From positions 1 through 64,000 of the forward strand of contig DASPIW010000032.1 in NCBI GenBank assembly GCA_035628915.1: a stretch of 64,000 nucleotides of DNA, written 5' to 3'. The DNA is from JARBUG01 sp035628915 (GTDB taxonomy: Bacteria > Bacillota > Sulfobacillia > Symbiobacteriales > Symbiobacteriaceae). Made by a program: the position numbers and the translations under genes. The notes under the pieces are model-generated. The model made no database searches. It worked only from the letters and a program-made list of their open reading frames with translations, and had not been told where the DNA came from. Positions within the stretch are counted from its first letter, which is position 1; each line of letters begins with the position of its first letter. Shown here piece by piece: positions 14,761 through 23,481 of this stretch.

Positions 14761-16043
14761 TAGTCTGCCTCCGCGAGCTCCGCTGAACCGATGACGCCGT
14801 ATTCCCGCCCCAGGTCTTCCAGGAGGTTGAGGCACCGGTCCAAATGTTCCTGCGTGTGATTGGCCATCAAGCTCAGGCGGATGCGCGCCAACCGCTTGGG
14901 CACGGCCGGATAGAGCACCGGGTTGGCGTAGACGCCTTCCTCGTGCAGCCGGCGGCACATCTCCTTGACCTTGTAATCGTCGCCGATGATCAGGGGGAAG
15001 ATGGCCGTCTGGGCATGGCCCAGGTTGAAGCCAAGCGTCTCCAGGCCGGCCCGGAAGTATCGGATGTTTGACCACAGGCTCTCCCGCAGTTGCGGCTCGT
15101 CGACCACGACGCGCAGGGCTTCGATGAGGGAGCCGGCGACCTGCGGGGTCATGGCGGTGGAGAACATATAGGAGCGGGAATAGTAGTGGAGCAGTTCGAC
15201 GAGCTCCCGCTTCGCCGCGATGAAGCCGCCGACGGCGCCGAGCCCCTTGCTGAAGGTGCCCGCGACGATGTCCACCTGGCCTTCAATGCCGAAGTGCTCC
15301 GGCGTGCCGCGGCCGTTCCGGCCAATAACGCCCGTCGCGTGGGCTTCGTCGACCATCACGTAGGCGCCGTGGGCATGGGCCAGTTCCACAATCTTGTCAA
15401 GCGGCGCGATGTCGCCGTCCATCGAGTAGACGCCGTCGACAATCACCATGCGGGTGCGGTACTTGCCTTCGGTCTGCTTGAGGACGCGCTCCAGGGAGCG
15501 CATGTCGTTGTGCCGGAAGAACTCCGTCTTAGCGCGCTTGCAGCCGTCGATAATGCTGGCGTGGACGTACAGGTCCAGGATCGCGCAGTCCTTTTCGCCG
15601 AGCATGGCCAGCAGGGCGCCGGAGTTGGAGCCGAAGCCCGACGTGAAGATCAGCGCCGACTCACAGCCCTTGAAACGGGCCACGGCTTCTTCAAGCTCCA
15701 CATGAATGTCCAGCGTGCCGCCCAGCAGCGGCACGCTGCCGGCGCCCGCGCCGTACTTCTCCAGGGCCGCCTTTCCCGCCGCGATCACCCGGGGGTGCCG
15801 GGTCAGGTTCAGGTAGTCGTTGGAGGCAAAGTAGATCATGTCCCGCTCGATGCCCGTGTAGGCGTCCAGCACGCGCATGACAGGCGCAGAGCCTGATGTA
15901 GAAACCCGGCGATATTGCAGGTGGTGGTACTCGCGCATCATGTCGACAAAATCACCGAACTGACGGGCTCTTTCCATGAGATCAGCTTCGGGTGTGTCGT
16001 AAAAATCGGCCAGGGAGAGATGCTTGTTGTACTCCATGCCCAT
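14760..16043 (-). CDS. Alpha-oxoamine synthase (KBL/BioF/SPT-like PLP enzyme)
   Basis: 427 residues, fold-type I PLP enzyme. Visible signatures: YFASNDYLNLTRHP, GTLDIHVELEE, substrate His in DLYVHASIIDG, DEAHATGVIG for the PLP ring, and the Schiff-base Lys in GTFSKGLGAVGG. The family condenses an amino acid with an acyl-CoA and releases CO2 (glycine+acetyl-CoA, alanine+pimeloyl-CoA, serine+palmitoyl-CoA). The ~75-residue N-terminal arm is longer than in KBL. ATG 16043 follows AAGGAAG; ATG 16037 is possible. First gene of a two-gene operon divergent from a TetR regulator. The acyl substrate is open: threonine catabolism, lipid base or signal synthesis. Confidence 0.85.
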   Translation of the reverse strand: MGMEYNKHLSLADFYDTPEADLMERARQFGDFVDMMREYHHLQYRRVSTSGSAPVMRVLDAYTGIERDMIYFASNDYLNLTRHPRVIAAGKAALEKYGAGAGSVPLLGGTLDIHVELEEAVARFKGCESALIFTSGFGSNSGALLAMLGEKDCAILDLYVHASIIDGCKRAKTEFFRHNDMRSLERVLKQTEGKYRTRMVIVDGVYSMDGDIAPLDKIVELAHAHGAYVMVDEAHATGVIGRNGRGTPEHFGIEGQVDIVAGTFSKGLGAVGGFIAAKRELVELLHYYSRSYMFSTAMTPQVAGSLIEALRVVVDEPQLRESLWSNIRYFRAGLETLGFNLGHAQTAIFPLIIGDDYKVKEMCRRLHEEGVYANPVLYPAVPKRLARIRLSLMANHTQEHLDRCLNLLEDLGREYGVIGSAELAEAD

Positions 16044-16159
16044 CAACTTCCTTGGTGCAAAGAATGGTGCACAACATATTCGCCACACCAAAGCAGAAAT
16101 ACCTCGTTCCTCCGGAAATAATTCCGCGGACATGCTGAATTTATCGTTCCGAAGCAGGC

Positions 16160-16188
16160 TTGACATCTCCGCCTGTCCTTGATATGGT
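16160..16188 (+). promoter_or_regulatory. Consensus-like promoter of the TetR gene
   Basis: TTGACA (16160-16165), 17-nt spacer, TATGGT (16183-16188). The predicted start near 16195 coincides with the palindromic operator. Confidence 0.7.
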
Positions 16189-16194
16189 ATCGAA

Positions 16195-16204
16195 TGAACG
16201 TTCA
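16195..16204. promoter_or_regulatory. Probable TetR-type operator
   Basis: TGAACGTTCA, a perfect 10-bp palindrome between the divergent genes, placed over the predicted transcript start of the tetR gene. Binding there would repress the regulator itself and could control the synthase operon. Confidence 0.55.
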
Positions 16205-16228
16205 ATCTGGACAGTGGGGGGGTGCCCT

Positions 16229-17242
16229 ATGGAGCGCGGCGTACCGCCTGGCAGGCGCGCGGCAGCCGAGGAGAAACCGGGCGCCATTTTGGCGGCCGCT
16301 CTGGAACTGTTTGCCGAACGGGGGTTTCACGCCACCAACGTCCCGTTAATCGCGGAGCGGGCTGGCGTGTCAGTAGGCACGCTCTATCACTACTTCGCCA
16401 GCAAAGAGGCGATTGCCAACGAGCTGTATCGCCGGGTTCGCAAGGAGATGGAGAAGGCCGTCTACCTGAGCCTGCCGGCCGGCGTGCCGCCGTCCGAGCA
16501 GTTCCGGGTGCTGTGGCAGCGCTACGTGGCCTATGCCATGGCCAAGCCGCTGGCTTTTCAGTTCCTCGAAACGCACCACCATGGCTCGTACCTCGACGAG
16601 GCGAGCCATGCCCTTGACCGGCAGGTGACAGCCGGCACACATGCGACCCTTGATCTGGGCCGGCTCGCCGGCGTGCTGAAGCCCGTGCACCAGGAGGTGC
16701 TCGCCGCCTTCACCGAGGGCGCTGTCAAGCACCTGATCCGGGCGGCTCAGGAAGGGCGGCTCGATTTGACGCCTGAGGTGGTGGACCAGGCGGCAGCCTG
16801 CTGCTGGCAGGCCATTAAGGAAGGATGGATTCAGATGGATCAGTTCACGCTCCCCGGCGAGACGGGGCGCATCAGTCTCTCATTCGAGTACGCGCAGTGC
16901 GGAGCGGACGGCTGCGATTGCCGCGGCACCGCCTCCATTGCAAGTTGGGGCTTTCAGGCGCAGGGCAAGGTATGGTTCTCCGCCGTTGACGTGGCCCGGT
17001 TCCACCGGGAGCTCAGCGCCTGCTACCAGACCGTGGACGGCACGGCGACTTTCGTGACCCACGAGGAGAATCTGAAGGTCGCCGTGGTCTTCGGGCGCCG
17101 CGGGCAGGTCTGCATTCAGGGGACCTTCCGGGAGACGGCCAACGAAGGCAACGAACTGCAGTTCCGGATTCAGACCGACCAGAGCTACATCGCCCAGTCC
17201 CTGGAGCAGATGGCCGAGGTGGTCAAGCGGTATAACGCATAG
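16229..17242 (+). CDS. TetR-family regulator fused to a WapI-like domain
   Basis: 337 residues. Residues ~18-65 are a TetR DNA-binding domain (AALELFAERGFHATNVPLIA, then GVSVGTLYHYFASKEAI); helices up to ~205 form the ligand/dimer part. A further ~130 residues follow: ISLSFEY, FSAVDVARFHREL, GTFRE, NELQFRIQTDQSYI and a final helix. This tail resembles the stand-alone WapI-type immunity fold and is not a normal part of TetR proteins, which end near 200 residues. ATG 16229 follows GGGGGGGTG. Likely autoregulated and likely to control the divergent synthase-dehydrogenase operon. Confidence 0.8.
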   Translation: MERGVPPGRRAAAEEKPGAILAAALELFAERGFHATNVPLIAERAGVSVGTLYHYFASKEAIANELYRRVRKEMEKAVYLSLPAGVPPSEQFRVLWQRYVAYAMAKPLAFQFLETHHHGSYLDEASHALDRQVTAGTHATLDLGRLAGVLKPVHQEVLAAFTEGAVKHLIRAAQEGRLDLTPEVVDQAAACCWQAIKEGWIQMDQFTLPGETGRISLSFEYAQCGADGCDCRGTASIASWGFQAQGKVWFSAVDVARFHRELSACYQTVDGTATFVTHEENLKVAVVFGRRGQVCIQGTFRETANEGNELQFRIQTDQSYIAQSLEQMAEVVKRYNA

Positions 17243-17281
17243 ACGCACAGCCCCGCTGGATTTTGTCGATGCAAACGCCAA

Positions 17282-17316
17282 ACGGACCGCCAGCCTTCGA
17301 CAGGCCGGCGATCCGT
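17282..17316 (+). terminator. Imperfect hairpin after tetR gene
   Basis: ACGGA...TCCGT and CGCC...GGCG pair around a GCC...GGC core; no T run. Possible terminator or mRNA end. Confidence 0.35.
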
Positions 17317-17320
17317 CTGG

Positions 17321-17329
17321 TGCTACACT
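17321..17329 (+). promoter_or_regulatory. Extended -10 promoter of the small-peptide gene
   Basis: TGCTACACT: TGn followed by TACACT, 45 nt upstream of the peptide ATG. No good -35, as is usual for extended -10 promoters. Confidence 0.4.
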
Positions 17330-17373
17330 GGTAGATGGAGGAAGCGGGCCAGTCTCCGAAAGGAGGGATGGCC

Positions 17374-17457
17374 ATGGTCAAGATTACCGTCGAAGTGGAT
17401 GCCATTGCGCTGATACTTCTGGTACTGACCGCTTTGGCGCTCTCCGCTACACGGTAG
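17374..17457 (+). CDS. 27-residue hydrophobic peptide (candidate type I toxin-like)
   Basis: MVKITVEVDAIALILLVLTA, then LALSATR. A short polar start, one continuous membrane helix and a basic end. The AGGAGG at 17361-17366 is 7 nt before ATG 17374, an optimal ribosome site; ATG 17368 is too close. The layout (single-helix peptide, very strong ribosome site, stop codon inside an RNA stem, then a terminator) resembles the short holin-like toxins annotated in Firmicutes type I systems. I see no sequence match strong enough to name it, and no antisense promoter was identified. Confidence 0.6.
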   Translation: MVKITVEVDAIALILLVLTALALSATR

Positions 17458-17552
17458 CGGTTGGTGCAGCCCCGCAAGGGGCGGCCGCCGTCGCCTGATG
17501 CTTGAGACGGTGACCGCTGACTCAGGGCGCCCGGGAGACCGGGCGCCCTTTC
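17456..17552 (+). ncRNA. Structured 3' RNA: three-way junction plus terminator
   Basis: Closing stem AGCGGT (17456-17461, overlapping the peptide stop codon) with ACCGCT (17513-17518). Inside are a GCCCC-GCAA-GGGGC hairpin with a GNRA tetraloop (17469-17482) and a CCGTC...GACGG hairpin (17488-17510). Then comes a terminator, AGGGCGCCCGG / CCGGGCGCCCT with a GAGA loop, followed by TT. The elements nest without conflict. The fold is derived by eye. Confidence 0.5.
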
Positions 17553-17649
17553 CCATTATAGCCCGGGGTACCATGGGTTATACCGGTGTCTGAAACAAAT
17601 CTACTGCTTCCGCCGTCGAAAGGGTGAGGACTGAATCTTCTGAAGCGAG

Positions 17650-20600
17650 ATGAGTGCTATGCGCAAGAAGTGGATCGTGGCCGTCGCTGCGCTGCTGGTG
17701 CTTGCCGCCGCAGGCACGACCGCCTGGTTTGCCCGCACCCGGCCCACAACCACGGCGCCCCTCTCAGGGAGCGATGCACCTGCGGAAGTCTCCCTCAAGC
17801 CGACCCGGGCGGGCCAGGCCGGCGTGGCGGTGACCAGCGGCTTCCTGCTCACCGCCGAAAAGCCGATCAAGCCCGGCGACCTGAAGCAGCATCTGCAGGT
17901 AGAGCCGGCTGCGGAGCTGGTCATTGAAGAGCGGAGTGCGAAGGAGTTCCTGATCACCCCCGCCACCCCGCTGGAAGCGAACCGTATCTACCGGTTCAAG
18001 CTGGCGGCGGCGGGTCTCAGCCGGCCTTATCAATGGTCGTTCCAGACCCAGGCGGCTTTCCGCATTCTGGGCACCCTGCCGCGCGACCAGGCGGCCGGCG
18101 TGCCCGCCAACACCGGCATTGAGATCATTTTCAGCCATGAGAACTTCGCCGACCCGGGCGCCCTGTTTGCCATCAGCCCGGCGGTCGCGGGGCGGTTCGA
18201 GCGGCACAAGAAGACCCTGGTCTTCGCACCGACGGAGCCGCTCAAGTCCGGCACCATCTACGCCGTTACCCTGAAGGCTGGCCTGGCCCTGACCGGCACC
18301 ACCGAAAAGCTGACGCAGGATTTCCGTTTCACCTTTGAAACCGAGCCGAACGCGGGTGATTTCCAGGGGGGCGGGCGCCCCATGCTCTCCGTGCCGGAAG
18401 AGCTGGCCGAGTACGCGGCCGGCGAGGCGCCGTATTTCCCCATCTACACCAACGACAAGAACCAGAAGCTGGACGTAACGGTCCACCGCTACAAGGACGC
18501 GGGGAGCTTTGCTGCTGCCCTGTCGGCGGCGGACAAGGTCCCCTGGTGGGCCAACTGGGCCAGGGCCCGTTACCTGGAGCCGACCGCCGGTCTGACTCAG
18601 GTGGCGGCCTTCCAGGGACAGCCGAAGGAGTACGAGCAGTACGGTACTTTTCTGCATCTGCCCGAAGCTCTGCCGCCCGGATACTACATCGCTACCTTGA
18701 AAGTGCCCAACGAGGCCCGACAGATCCGCTTCCAGGTGACCGACCTGTCTTCGTATGCCGTGGTCAGCACCACCAAGACGCTGGTCTGGCTGAACGATCT
18801 GGCCACCGGCAAACCCGTGGCGGGCGCCCGGGTCAGCATGATCGGGGGCGGGGGCGGCGAGGCGGCCAGCGGCGCCGACGGCGTAGCCACCCTGTCGGTG
18901 GCACCCGCCGTCCCAGACGGCAACTCGCCGGCCGGTGTCTACCTGCATGTCCAGGCGGGTGACAGGGAGGCGCTGGTCGCCCTGCCGTGGGAGCGCTATT
19001 ACCGGTACTCCAACCCGGGCACCGGCAAGGCCGTGCAGTACTGGCGCTATCTCTATCTGGACCGGCAGTTGTACCGGCCCGACGACACGATCAACCTGTG
19101 GGGCGTGGTTCGCCCCCGCGAGCCGGGCGCCGGTCCGGCGACCGAGGTGACGGCGATCGTCACCCGCGGCGGCTATTACGACGACGCCGGGCAGCCTGTA
19201 CCGCTCGCCAAGGCCGTCATACCCGTGAACGATTCCACCTACACGGGCGAACTGGCGCTTCCCGGCCTGCGGCAGGGCTGGTATGAGCTCCAGGTCCGGC
19301 TGGGCGACGAGCCGCTCAGCAGCCGTTACTTCGAGGTGCAGTCCTACGTAAAGCCCGCGTACCGGCTGGATGCATCGCTGAGCAAGCGGGCGGTCTTTGC
19401 GGGCGATCCGGTCGACCTGACGGTCAAGGCCAGCTTCTTTGAAGGCACTCCCGTACCCAACCTGTCCCTGACCTACAACCTGCAGAAGGACGGCCAGAGC
19501 ATGACCACCGGCGCCGACGGCACCGCGACGGTGACGTTGAGGCCGGAAGGGCATGGCTATGGCGGCGTTGACTCCCTCTGGTACAACGTGCACGCGACGC
19601 TGCCCGAAGCGGGCGAAATCGACGATTCGGGCTGGCTGATGGTCTACAACCGGGACGTACTGCTGCAGAGCAGCGTCAAGGTGGAGGAGGGCAGGGCGGT
19701 TGTCACCGGACAGATCAACCGGGTGGCGCTGGACGCCATCAACAGCGGCGACGGTTGGGACGACCGTGGCGCCCCCGTGCCCGGGCGCCAGGTGGAGTTG
19801 GTCCTGACCGAGCAGCACTGGGATCAGGTCGAGATCGGCACCTACTACGACTTCATCAGCAAGAAGACCCGCAAGCAGTACGACTACCGGCCCAACCACA
19901 AGCAGGTGGGCACCTTCACGGCACTCTCCGGGCAGGGGGGCGCGTTCAGCCATACCCTGACCATCGACCCGGAGCAATCGTACACCGTGAAGGTGACGGT
20001 CAAAGACAGCAAGGACCGGCCCGTGACGCAGGAACTCTGGTTCTCCGGTCGGTGGTATCAGGGCTTTGAAGACCGGTTGCACTGGGGCAGGTGGCACCAC
20101 CTGGCGACATCGCCCGAAAACAGATACACCTTTGCCCTGGGCGAACCCATCGCCCTGGAGATGCGCCGGGAGCAGGCGCAGCTGCCCGACCGGCCCGGGG
20201 GCTTCCTGTTCTACACGGCGCGGCTGGGCCTGCAGGAGTACCGGGTGCAGAATGACAGCCGCTTTACGTACACACTGAAAGAGTCTGATCTGCCCTCCAC
20301 CAGCGTCGGGTCGGTTTACTTCGACGGTCGTTCCTACTTTGAGGCGGGCCCCCGCGTGCTGCGCTTCGACCCGCAGGAGCGGGCGCTCCGTGTCGAGGTG
20401 GTGGCGGACAGGCCTGCTTACAGACCCGGCGACACGGTCAACCTGACAGTGATTGCCGCCGACCGTACGGGCAGGCCGGTCCGGGCGCAGGTCAACCTGA
20501 ACCTGGTGGATGAAGCGATCTACGCCCTGCGGGAGCAACATGTCGATCTTCTGGACTCGCTTTACAGCGAGTACATGCCGACCGGCATTCTGCGGACGCG

Positions 20601-22536
20601 TGGCTCCCACCAGGTGCCGGTGCCCAACGGCGGTGCGGAGAAAGGCGGCGACGGCGGCGGCGCCCGCAAGGATTTCAAGGATGCCGTCTACTTCGCCACG
20701 GTGACGACCGACGCCCAGGGGCGGGCCAGTGCCAGCTTTAAGGTGCCCGACAACCTCACGACCTGGCGGGTGACGTGGCAGGCGCTGGTGCCTGAGACCA
20801 TGGAGGCCGCGAGCGGCACCACGGGCGTTGCCGTGAAGCTCCCCTTCTTTGTGGAGACGGTCCAGGCGGAGACGTATCTGACGGGCGACCGGCCCGTGGT
20901 GACGGCGCGGACGTACGGCGCCGTCCTGAAGGCGGACCAGACCGCAAGAGTTAGCGCAGCGTTGGATGGGCCGGACAAGTGGCAGTCCGCCGACCTGGTG
21001 GGCCGGGCTTTCGACCCCCTCGGGCTGCGGCTCCCCGCTCTGAGCGAACCAGGCACGTATGCCCTGACCGTACGGGCCGAAGGCCCGGCCGGATTGACGG
21101 ATGCAGTGGAGAAGCCCATCACCGTGGTCGATTCCTACCTCACGCAGAAGCGCGTCGGCTTCAAGCTGGTGGAGGAGGGTAGCGGCATTGCCGGCCCGGA
21201 GACGGGGCTGGTCACGGTGCTGCTGTCCGACTACGAGCGGGGCCGCTATTTCCGCCTCCTGCAGCAGGCGCGCTGGCAGGGCGGCAGCCGGCTGGAGCAG
21301 AAGCTGGCCCGCCTTTCGGCCCAGGGGTTGATGAAGACCCACTTCGCCCAGGAAGGCGACGAGCCCGCTTTCGACACCTATGCCTACCAGACGGAGAACG
21401 GCGGCATCGCCTATCTGCCCTATGCCGACGCTGACCTGCACCTGACGGCCCTGGCGGCGGATCTGGCGCCCGAGCGCTTCGATGCCTTTGCCTTGGAGCA
21501 GTTCTTCCTGAAGGTGCTGGACGACGACGGCGAGAGCCGTGAGCGCAAGCTGATGGCCCTCTACGGAATGGCGACCCTTGACCGGCCGGTGCTGCTGCCG
21601 GCGCAGCAGTGGGCCGGTGGAGCGAATCTGAGCCTCATCGATCAGTTGTATCTGGCACTGACGATGGCTGAGCTGGGTGACCTGGAGGGTGCGCGTCCGC
21701 TCTACCGGGCTGTGCTGTCCGTACATGGCGAGCAGTTGGGCGCCGATGCGCGCATCAAGACGGGGCGCGACCAGGATGAGATTCTGATGCACACCGCCCT
21801 GGCGGGCATGCTCGCCGCCAAGCTCGGCGAGCCGGCGGCGCCGGCCTTCGCCGGCTACCTGCTCGCCAACCGGGGCAGCGACGTGCTGCTGGCCATGGAG
21901 CAGGCGATCATCGCCAACGACGGCCTGCCGCGGCTGACCGAGAAGCCCGTGGCGCTGACCTTCATGGTTGACGGCAAGGCGACGCGCCTGGAGCTGAAGC
22001 CTGGACAGACCAAGTCTCTGCTCCTTACGGCCAAGCAGGCGGCGACCCTGCAGTTCTCCGGCATACAGGGGAAGGTGGGCGCGGCGGTCATCTATGAAGC
22101 GCCGATTGGCCGGGGCGACCTCAAGCAGCGGGAGGGCTTCAGTGTAGCCCGCAGCTATTCGGTGGTCGGCGGGGCGAATGTTACCGACAGCTTCAAGGCC
22201 GGCGACCTGGTCAAGGTGACGCTTAACGTCAAGATACCGGAGACGGCGCCCGGCGGGGCGTATGAGCTGACCGATTACCTGCCTTCCGGACTCCGGATTG
22301 TCGCTCGGCCCTGGCAGCATGGGATCAAGTGGGGTTCCATGAACGACCCCGCCTGGCCCCTCGACGTCAGCGGTCAGAAGGCGACCTTCTGGGTGGGGCG
22401 GGACTCTTACCCCATCAGCTACTACGCCCGGGTGGTCACGGCCGGAGAATATACGGCTGAGGAGCCGGTCTTGCAGCATAGCAAGAGCGGACTGATTTAC
22501 GCGTCCGGGCCGCGGATGCAGGTGAACATCGAATGA
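17650..22536 (+). CDS. Alpha-2-macroglobulin-like envelope protein
   Basis: 1628 residues. An N-terminal membrane anchor or signal (KKWIVAVAALLVLAAAGTTA) is followed by macroglobulin beta domains, with the family motifs YRPDDTINLWGVVRP (~475) and YRPGDTVNLTVIAADRTGRP (~920). The A2M core reads TDAQGRASASFKVPDNLTTW, then RVTWQAL (~1020-1045). A helical TED-like region follows. I see no CxEQ thioester motif, and essentially no cysteine, so covalent trapping is not expected. Family role: bait-type protease trap at the envelope. The stop overlaps the MEMO-like gene start (ATGA), so they are coupled. The start may be ATG 17659. Confidence 0.85.
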   Translation: MSAMRKKWIVAVAALLVLAAAGTTAWFARTRPTTTAPLSGSDAPAEVSLKPTRAGQAGVAVTSGFLLTAEKPIKPGDLKQHLQVEPAAELVIEERSAKEFLITPATPLEANRIYRFKLAAAGLSRPYQWSFQTQAAFRILGTLPRDQAAGVPANTGIEIIFSHENFADPGALFAISPAVAGRFERHKKTLVFAPTEPLKSGTIYAVTLKAGLALTGTTEKLTQDFRFTFETEPNAGDFQGGGRPMLSVPEELAEYAAGEAPYFPIYTNDKNQKLDVTVHRYKDAGSFAAALSAADKVPWWANWARARYLEPTAGLTQVAAFQGQPKEYEQYGTFLHLPEALPPGYYIATLKVPNEARQIRFQVTDLSSYAVVSTTKTLVWLNDLATGKPVAGARVSMIGGGGGEAASGADGVATLSVAPAVPDGNSPAGVYLHVQAGDREALVALPWERYYRYSNPGTGKAVQYWRYLYLDRQLYRPDDTINLWGVVRPREPGAGPATEVTAIVTRGGYYDDAGQPVPLAKAVIPVNDSTYTGELALPGLRQGWYELQVRLGDEPLSSRYFEVQSYVKPAYRLDASLSKRAVFAGDPVDLTVKASFFEGTPVPNLSLTYNLQKDGQSMTTGADGTATVTLRPEGHGYGGVDSLWYNVHATLPEAGEIDDSGWLMVYNRDVLLQSSVKVEEGRAVVTGQINRVALDAINSGDGWDDRGAPVPGRQVELVLTEQHWDQVEIGTYYDFISKKTRKQYDYRPNHKQVGTFTALSGQGGAFSHTLTIDPEQSYTVKVTVKDSKDRPVTQELWFSGRWYQGFEDRLHWGRWHHLATSPENRYTFALGEPIALEMRREQAQLPDRPGGFLFYTARLGLQEYRVQNDSRFTYTLKESDLPSTSVGSVYFDGRSYFEAGPRVLRFDPQERALRVEVVADRPAYRPGDTVNLTVIAADRTGRPVRAQVNLNLVDEAIYALREQHVDLLDSLYSEYMPTGILRTRGSHQVPVPNGGAEKGGDGGGARKDFKDAVYFATVTTDAQGRASASFKVPDNLTTWRVTWQALVPETMEAASGTTGVAVKLPFFVETVQAETYLTGDRPVVTARTYGAVLKADQTARVSAALDGPDKWQSADLVGRAFDPLGLRLPALSEPGTYALTVRAEGPAGLTDAVEKPITVVDSYLTQKRVGFKLVEEGSGIAGPETGLVTVLLSDYERGRYFRLLQQARWQGGSRLEQKLARLSAQGLMKTHFAQEGDEPAFDTYAYQTENGGIAYLPYADADLHLTALAADLAPERFDAFALEQFFLKVLDDDGESRERKLMALYGMATLDRPVLLPAQQWAGGANLSLIDQLYLALTMAELGDLEGARPLYRAVLSVHGEQLGADARIKTGRDQDEILMHTALAGMLAAKLGEPAAPAFAGYLLANRGSDVLLAMEQAIIANDGLPRLTEKPVALTFMVDGKATRLELKPGQTKSLLLTAKQAATLQFSGIQGKVGAAVIYEAPIGRGDLKQREGFSVARSYSVVGGANVTDSFKAGDLVKVTLNVKIPETAPGGAYELTDYLPSGLRIVARPWQHGIKWGSMNDPAWPLDVSGQKATFWVGRDSYPISYYARVVTAGEYTAEEPVLQHSKSGLIYASGPRMQVNIE

Positions 22537-23435
22537 GCGTAGTGCGCCATTGGTTGGCCGGAGTTGCGGTGGCGGGCGCCCTCCTGGGCGGGGGCGCCCT
22601 GGTGGCGGGGGGCGGGGGCTCCGTGCCCCCGGCGCAGGCCCCCGGCCCCGGCGTCCAGCCGGACGCCTTCTACGACCCGGCATCCTTCTTTCGCGGCCTG
22701 GAGGCCATGCGGACCCGGGGGCTGCCCCCGGCCCGGGACGGCGCCCTGGCCGGCGGCCTGGTGCCCCACCACAACCTGGCCGGCGAAATGTTCTCCCGCT
22801 TCTTCGTCCAGTTGGAGCCGCACCCGCCGAAGACGGTGATTGTGGTGGGACCCAACCACGATAACCGGGGCCAGGAGGTCATCACCGGGCGGCGGGGCTG
22901 GTCCACCGCGTTCGGCGTCGTGGAGGCCGACCAGGATCTGGTCTCCCGCCTGGCCGAGGCGGGCCTGGCCGCCATCGACGACCGCTCGCTTGAGCCCGAG
23001 CACGCCGTCGGGGCGCTGATGCCTTATTTGAAGTACCACGCGCCGGCGGCGAAGGTGGTGCCGATCATCCTCCACCGGGGCGTAACCCTCCCACAGATGG
23101 AGCGGTTGGCCGCGTTCCTCGCACCGCAGTTGAGCGCCGACACCATCCTGGTTGCCAGCGTCGACTTCTCCCACTACCTGACCCGGGCCCGGGCCGAGGC
23201 GAACGATGAGATCACCTACAAGGCGATTCAGGACTTCGACCTCCCTGCCCTGATGAAGATGGGGCCCGATTTCGTGGATTCGCCGCCTTCGCTGGGCGTG
23301 CTGATGCTGGCCATGCGGCGGGCGGGGGCGGAGGGGCCCGCACTGGAGGCCCATTCCAACTCCGGGATTCTGTTCGGCAGCGACGTGGCCGAGACCACCA
23401 GTTACTTCACACTAAGCTACCACGTCGGGAAATAG
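22533..23435 (+). CDS. MEMO-like protein with signal peptide (AmmeMemoRadiSam B family)
   Basis: 300 residues. The N-terminal ~35 residues are a signal or anchor segment (WLAGVAVAGALLGGGALVAG), unusual for MEMO proteins. The core has GLVPHHNLAGEMF (His79/His80), VVGPNHDNRG (His109), EPEHAVGALMPYL and SVDFSHYL, the MEMO metal-site pattern related to LigB dioxygenases. In most genomes this family accompanies AMMECR1 and a radical-SAM protein; here it follows an A2M-like protein instead. Role unknown; a metal-dependent activity outside the membrane is inferred. ATGA overlap with the upstream gene. Confidence 0.82.
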   Translation: MSVVRHWLAGVAVAGALLGGGALVAGGGGSVPPAQAPGPGVQPDAFYDPASFFRGLEAMRTRGLPPARDGALAGGLVPHHNLAGEMFSRFFVQLEPHPPKTVIVVGPNHDNRGQEVITGRRGWSTAFGVVEADQDLVSRLAEAGLAAIDDRSLEPEHAVGALMPYLKYHAPAAKVVPIILHRGVTLPQMERLAAFLAPQLSADTILVASVDFSHYLTRARAEANDEITYKAIQDFDLPALMKMGPDFVDSPPSLGVLMLAMRRAGAEGPALEAHSNSGILFGSDVAETTSYFTLSYHVGK

Positions 23436-23440
23436 ACGAA

Positions 23441-23481
23441 GTGAGGCGCCCCCCGGGACGCAACCCGAGCGGGCGCCTCAC
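23441..23481 (+). terminator. Hairpin ending the A2M-MEMO operon
   Basis: GTGAGGCGCCC / GGGCGCCTCAC, 11-bp perfect stem, five bases after the stop. No T run. Confidence 0.6.

Noticed and set aside
17764..22683. Open frame of over 1600 codons on the minus strand
   Set aside because: It is the antisense shadow of the alpha-2-macroglobulin-like gene, caused by high third-position GC; no domain, start or ribosome site fits.
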